A stretch of 64,000 nucleotides of DNA from Toxonevra muliebris (lineage: Eukaryota > Arthropoda > Insecta > Diptera > Pallopteridae): assembly GCA_963691655.1 (NCBI GenBank), contig OY829327.1, positions 66,414,079-66,478,078 on the forward strand, given 5' to 3'. The translations under genes were made by a program, and so were the position numbers. Positions 59,394 to 64,000 of this stretch are shown here, in pieces. Under the pieces are notes generated by a model. It made no database searches, was not told the DNA's origin, and saw only the letters and a program-made list of their open reading frames with translations. Position 1 is the first letter of the stretch. Every line of letters starts with the position of its first letter.

Positions 59394-60123
59394 ACATATT
59401 CAGAATAATAGTGTGCATGCAAATTTCAAGTGGTTCATCATTTTCTAGACCAGAACGAATTTTGAAAAAAATTTCGAGTTTTCGAGAATATTTTATTTTT
59501 ACTCAATCCTTGATTACTTTGTCACCGATTGCTATCGTTTTATGCTTAAAATTTTTGTAATGAAATGGTCTATCCATTAAAAAAATAAAACTTCAGATTT
59601 TGTGATTACTTTTTATGAAAAAGAAAACTTAGCCCACGACTTGTGTGAAAATCTCTAAAAAATCACACGAAAATTAAACTTTCAACATCTATATCTCAGT
59701 CATTTATAATCTGAATTTAACAAGCTTAACAGCATAAGACGCGTAATATATTAGTCTATATTATAAGTAAATAGGTGTTAGCCGGTAACTAAAACTGTAA
59801 CCTGAAAACTCGTTATTTTGTCATATCTCGAAAACTTACCATTAGAAAAAACAATTAATGTGATTTTCGTGTTCATGATTTCAAATATTAGTAGCTTATA
59901 TAGGATATTGAAAGATTAAGAACTATCACTAAGATCACTGATGAGGGATTGTGGCGGATTCCGAAACGGCCGTCTGATTTGCCCGTCTCTATATACATTG
60001 TTGTTTTGATGACTACATTTGTTCATTAACCTGTTTATATATAACTTCAAATAACGAAATTGACATGAACTTAAGTCATGACTTTGAAAATTAACCTCTA
60101 GATTTAATTTTCATAGTCTCCTA

Positions 60124-61187
60124 AAAACGATCATGAACCTCAAATTAGTTTAGAAAACATACTATAGTTCATGTTATATTTTCACTGCATTCCAGTGTAA
60201 TTAGCCGCTGAATGATAATAAGATGCTGAAAAAAATGCCAAGTGAATTGTAGATACGCCCTTAGAATTTTATTGGTTCCTACACTACCTAACGTTAATTT
60301 TGGTCTATGATTTACTGAACATTTTACAGTTCTTATAACAAATATTTCTAAAATATATTAAAACCAAAATGAACGTTAGTAACATTACGAAATTCCCAAA
60401 CGCATTCTTGATATATATCGATAATTACAATTATAAGTAGTCCAAGATAAACGATTTGTAAAACAAATATAAATAAAAGAGAAAATACAAACAGAAATAA
60501 AGTTTAAATTTTATATATGGCAACACTGAAACATTTGTGTAAACTTTTGAGGCTACTTTCGATGCAAAATTGCTTCGAAAACTTTTGAGGTGCGCGTAAA
60601 GTCTCTTCCATACAAAATTTGACAGTTCATTTTAGGGGCTTGCAAACTTTCGAGATTTTCACGTTTTCTAGGCATTTTCGTGCTTAGATAAGGACCCTTA
60701 TTACTTAACAAGCAAGTGAAGACTGTAGGCCCCATCTATTCTCGCACAATATGAATCGATACTGCAATAGTAGTACCTAATAATGGTTGTAAGGGAGGAA
60801 GAAGGATTAACAAAATTTGACTGATTTGTTTGCAATCATTTTGTCAAAATTGCCGACTGAAAGTAATCAAACAAATTTTTTTCTTATTACTTACATATAG
60901 TTGTCGTTAAAATTAGTTAGAGTGACTTCAAATCACTTCCATCACTTCAACTAACTTCATTCAAAGATTGCATTCATATGATTTAAAAAATCTGATTTCA
61001 AAAAGATTTTGTTTAAATTTTATCGAAATGATTGCACTCTTTTACAGTTCTGATTAGTAGGTGCAATCTTGTTCTCACACTCGTCACTGCTTTTATAATC
61101 GGTGTTTTTGACATTATCAATGGGAATTGATTTTAGAGTTCCGAAAATTTGATCGGTACCGTGACGTTTACTATGACTTCCTGCTAT
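60124..61187. other. Noncoding, no recognised feature
   Basis: A+T-rich spacer. The 60-codon minus frame at 60553..60735 has no motif. Confidence 0.35.
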
Positions 61188-63350
61188 CAGTAGCATATCC
61201 AGAGGGGGTAGGGGTTATAGTGGCTGAAGCGCTCCCCCCAGATTCCGACAATCTTTAGTAAACAATCATTTTTGAGAAATTAAAAATATTTAGATTTTTC
61301 CAAAGAAAAAGCCATCAGCAGTGAAGCAGAAGCAGGGCCGTAGCCAGAAATTTTTTCATTCAAAGAAAATATTCATAAATAATTTTTATCAAACAAATTT
61401 TTAAATACAATAAATTAAATCGATGATATATTTGATTGATTGATATTTCATTAACTCATTGACTTCCCACTACTGATGATGTACCCAACCTCAAAAAAAA
61501 TACCAAAAATAGTAGAGGCTCATTTTTTTCAAATGATCATCATTGGGAATTTGAGCCATTATCAATGATAAGGAACCCGGATGAGGTTGGCTTATATTCC
61601 ATAAATTCGTGAAGTCACAGCATTGAAAGAGATATTTCTAGTCGTGGTGCTCTGAGCAATAATGCGTTAAAAAATTAATTATATTTTAAGATTGCCACCT
61701 AAAACTGCATGGGTTTTGCTAATAAGATGGAGTTTTTGCGAAAGAACTTTTCACGTTGAACACGAATCTGAGGTCAAAAACTTTGCATCACGTCACGTCA
61801 CGTTTTAGGAAAAAAAATAGGGTTCAAGCAAGTCTAATTTTACAAGGATCCGATAATTTTTTTTATTTTAATTAATTTTTTCGAACTGATTCAGGACGAA
61901 ACTTTAAATCAAAATAGTTACTGACCTAGAAAAACTATGAACGCAGGAGTGCTCAGTATCACCTTCTCTTTTGAATCCGTAGTCAAAACTCATGTCGAAG
62001 AAAACAAATCGGATTTGATCGCATAGTGTAACTAAGATTTCAAATTTATTTTTTTATTTGACTTTTTAGAAAAAAAAACCAATGGAAGTAAAAAATATCG
62101 TTAAATATATTTTATTTTTTTCCATCTATTGGCAATTAATCTCAAAAATTAGAATAAACTTTCCACATTTCGGGGGGGGGGGGGGGGGGGGGGGAAATAG
62201 GGCCTTGGTGAGAAGTATAAACTTTCAACAGCCGAAAAACTTTAGGATTTAAAATAATATTTTATATTATATTTTATTTTAATAATAATAATTTAATATA
62301 AATATTAAAATGCGTGCCAATAGGATGCACGTTACAGTGCAACTGGTTATTCAATACATTCAGACTACATTAAATCTACAATTTCAACGTCAGCTTATAA
62401 ATGTTTTACTTTTAGAAAGCTTGATAATTGTCTAGTTTTTGGATTGAATTTTGTACTGAATTTTTTGAATTTTGTTTCATTTTGGTTTGAATTTTAACCT
62501 TAATTTGGTTTGAATTTTAATCCATGTTTGGTTTAAATTTTGATTTGCTTTCCAGCGTTTGCAGACCATCGTTTGATCTGATTTCTGGTCTAAATTTTGG
62601 TTTGCTTTTAATTTGTATTTGGCGTCTTTTTAGCCTCAGCTTTAATCTAACTCTTAGTTTGAGTTTTGGTCAATATTTTCGTCTGAATTGGCTTGATTTT
62701 GATAATATTTTGATCTGAATTTCAGTCCAAAATCGGTCTGAATTTTGTTTTAAAATTGGGTCTTAATTCGTCTGGAATTTTGGTCTAGTTTTAGTTTAAT
62801 TTAAGTTACAATTTTTTAATGTAAATATTTATCAGATATTCCCACTAGTTTTTGGTCTGATATTTGTATCGGTGACCTTTTGGCCTAAAGTTTTGTCTAA
62901 CTATTGTAGTGTACGGATCTCGTTGAAATTTGAAATGTATTGGTTTTTTGGTCAAATGAAGATATATTTACATTTTAAGTAATGTATAACGTAACTAATT
63001 TTTCATAAAAATTAAGTGCTTGGTTATGGAGTTGTGAGATCATAAACTCACCACCAGGTCGATATTATATATATATTTTAAAAATTCGTTTAAAGTACTA
63101 TCCAAATCAATTGTTATCTTAACTTAATTTTTTCGGGTTTTTGCTTCGATCAAAAATGACTCAAAAAATAGAGATGTATCAAATTGTTTCATCAATCTTT
63201 TTTCTCAAAGGAAATTAAAATTTCGTTCAAATCGTTTTCTCAAAATAGATCATTTAACAATATAAATCCATCAGAAAAGTCATAATCAAGATTTTGATCT
63301 TAATTTGGTCTCATTTTGATCTGAATTTGGTTCTTTTCTTGGTTTGAACT
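61188..63350 (+). repeat. Dispersed repeat, copy 2, with hAT-like left end
   Basis: Collinear with 2228..3750 but with about 890 bp extra (61326..62214). The start CAGTAGCATATCCAGAGGGG (61188) resembles a hAT terminus. The 62524..62718 frame is nearly the same as that at 2781..2975. The middle is again the degenerate GGTCTGAATTTT array, which continues loosely to about 63540. No right terminus or target duplication was found. Confidence 0.7.
62172..62194 (+). repeat. Poly-G run of 23
   Basis: Twenty-three consecutive G in a region otherwise about 70 percent A+T, at the inner edge of the extra segment of repeat copy 2. Confidence 0.9.
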
Positions 63351-63669
63351 TCGATCTGAAAAAAGTATTTGAATTTTTATTTTAAATTTGGTCTAAATTT
63401 CCTCCTAAATTTCTATACGATTTTAGTTTGAATTTTGGTCTCAGTTTTGTTCCAGTTATCTTTTAATTTTTGACCTGTATTTGATAAAATGTTTGCACTA
63501 GTTTTTGGTCTAGGTCTGGGTTTTGGTCGATAGTGAGTCTGATATTTATCTTTTAATTTAGTAAAAAATTTTCCAAAAGTAATTGCAATGGAAATACTGA
63601 AGAAAATTAAACCAAATTTAGTTAACTTATCTGAAATAAGTAGCTTATGGAGCGTTGGAGGAAGATTTT

Positions 63670-63990
63670 TATTTTACCTAATTCCGAGAAAAATTGGCAT
63701 AATCCAAAATTTAACGTGGTTTGCATTTTTCCCCCGGGGCACAGAATAGACACAATTTTTTGTGTATAGTTTATAAATAAAATATTAAAAAATATTTAAT
63801 TTAAACAATATAAAAACGTTTTTTTTTTTTTGTTCGTTTTATTTCGTTTTTCATTTTATTATTAAATTTTTCATTATACTATAATATTTAATCAGGGTTG
63901 CCATTAAAAAGTAAGTACTAAGTATCAAAATTATACTCCTTTTATGAGTAGATATTCAAACATTTTTAAGCGTGAAAGAAAAAAATTAAA
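63670..63990 (-). repeat. Inverted partial copy of the 16.8-kb MITE
   Basis: On the minus strand, CGCTTAAAAATGTTTGAA, AGTATAATTTTGATACTTAG and ACTTACTTTTTAATG match 16910..16960, and AAAATTGTGTCTATTCTGTG matches 17539..17558. Relative to the 16.8-kb copy it has GGCAACCCT inserted after TTTTTAAT, the same letters as that family's terminus, and lacks several hundred central bases. It runs to the window edge. Confidence 0.6.
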
Positions 63991-64000
63991 ATTTCATAAG

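Larger units (their letters stand above)
57326..60121. mobile_element. TA-flanked long-inverted-repeat element encoding an ERFHQD protein
   Basis: GGAGACTATGAAAATTAAAT opens both ends in opposite orientation, with TA outside (57324-57325, 60122-60123). The first about 240 bp of each arm are nearly identical. The left arm then has about 800 bp of extra sequence (57565..58370), after which arm homology resumes: 58370..58700 is inverted at 59880..59410, including the last codons of the coding region. Between the arms lies a minus-strand coding region of an insect repeat family. The extra block in the left arm has its own inverted ends (57915..57948 and 58186..58220) and looks like a nested MITE. 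The structure is either one element with very long TIRs or two inverted copies collapsed together. Confidence 0.7.

Noticed and set aside
1..64000. CRISPR arrays, operons, ribosome binding sites
   Set aside because: Nothing of bacterial type is present; simple repeats here are microsatellites and transposon ends.

Overview
The window looks like nuclear DNA of a higher (brachyceran) fly. It is strongly A+T rich, has no bacterial-style gene packing, is full of (CA)n/(GT)n and CAA/CAG/GTT triplet runs typical of fly noncoding DNA, and carries many decayed transposon copies of insect type. The only host gene I recognise is on the minus strand: the first coding exon (51209..51835, 209 codons) of a homologue of Drosophila Glut4EF, the fly relative of vertebrate ZNF395/ZNF704/SLC2A4RG. 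It ends at a good GTGAGT donor, and no later exon is seen to its left. By inference, positions 1..51208 are mostly the long first coding intron. A TATA box and initiator at 54270..54238 (minus) make a plausible promoter, giving a leader of about 2.4 kb that contains a 109-codon ORF of coding-like composition (52908..53237).

The rest is mainly a graveyard of mobile elements, several with ends that can be read exactly. From left to right: a pogo-like element with 25-bp inverted ends and TA flanks (1296..3866) holding a dispersed repeat; a Tc1-like element (4743..7015) with a broken transposase; a mariner relic (10117..10990); a tRNA-like segment (16.23-16.31 kb); a TA-flanked MITE (16820..17620); a possible hAT derivative (19073..19655); a piggyBac-type MITE with TTAA flanks (24821..25417); a non-LTR reverse transcriptase fragment (25.93-26.16 kb); a TA-flanked MITE (26448..26798) just left of a degenerate Tc1/mariner transposase with DD37E spacing (26966..27904); a hAT-type element (32949..34351) with a Jockey-type RT relic inside; an element with an 8-bp target duplication (35261..36426); a MITE with TAA flanks (46007..46570); and a 5'-truncated non-LTR insertion with an 11-bp target duplication (47513..47996).

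Right of the gene, 57326..60121 is a 2.8-kb TA-flanked element with long inverted arms. It encodes the broken remains of an insect repeat protein with the motif ERFHQD, and it keeps an 82-nt intron with clean splice sites. A solo end of the same family lies at 40424..40690. The right edge (61188..64000) carries a second copy of the repeat from the 2.2-3.75 kb region and an inverted partial copy of the 16.8-kb MITE. The dispersed motif CGCTGATTACGAATCTG, or close variants, appears at several places and links some of these elements.

The most unusual items are the ERFHQD inverted-repeat element, the DD37E relic with a lost catalytic glutamate, the palindromic-TSD element at 35.3 kb, and two candidate host coding pieces (52908..53237 minus; 34706..34936 plus). 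All family names come from reading motifs and remembering protein families; no database search was run.
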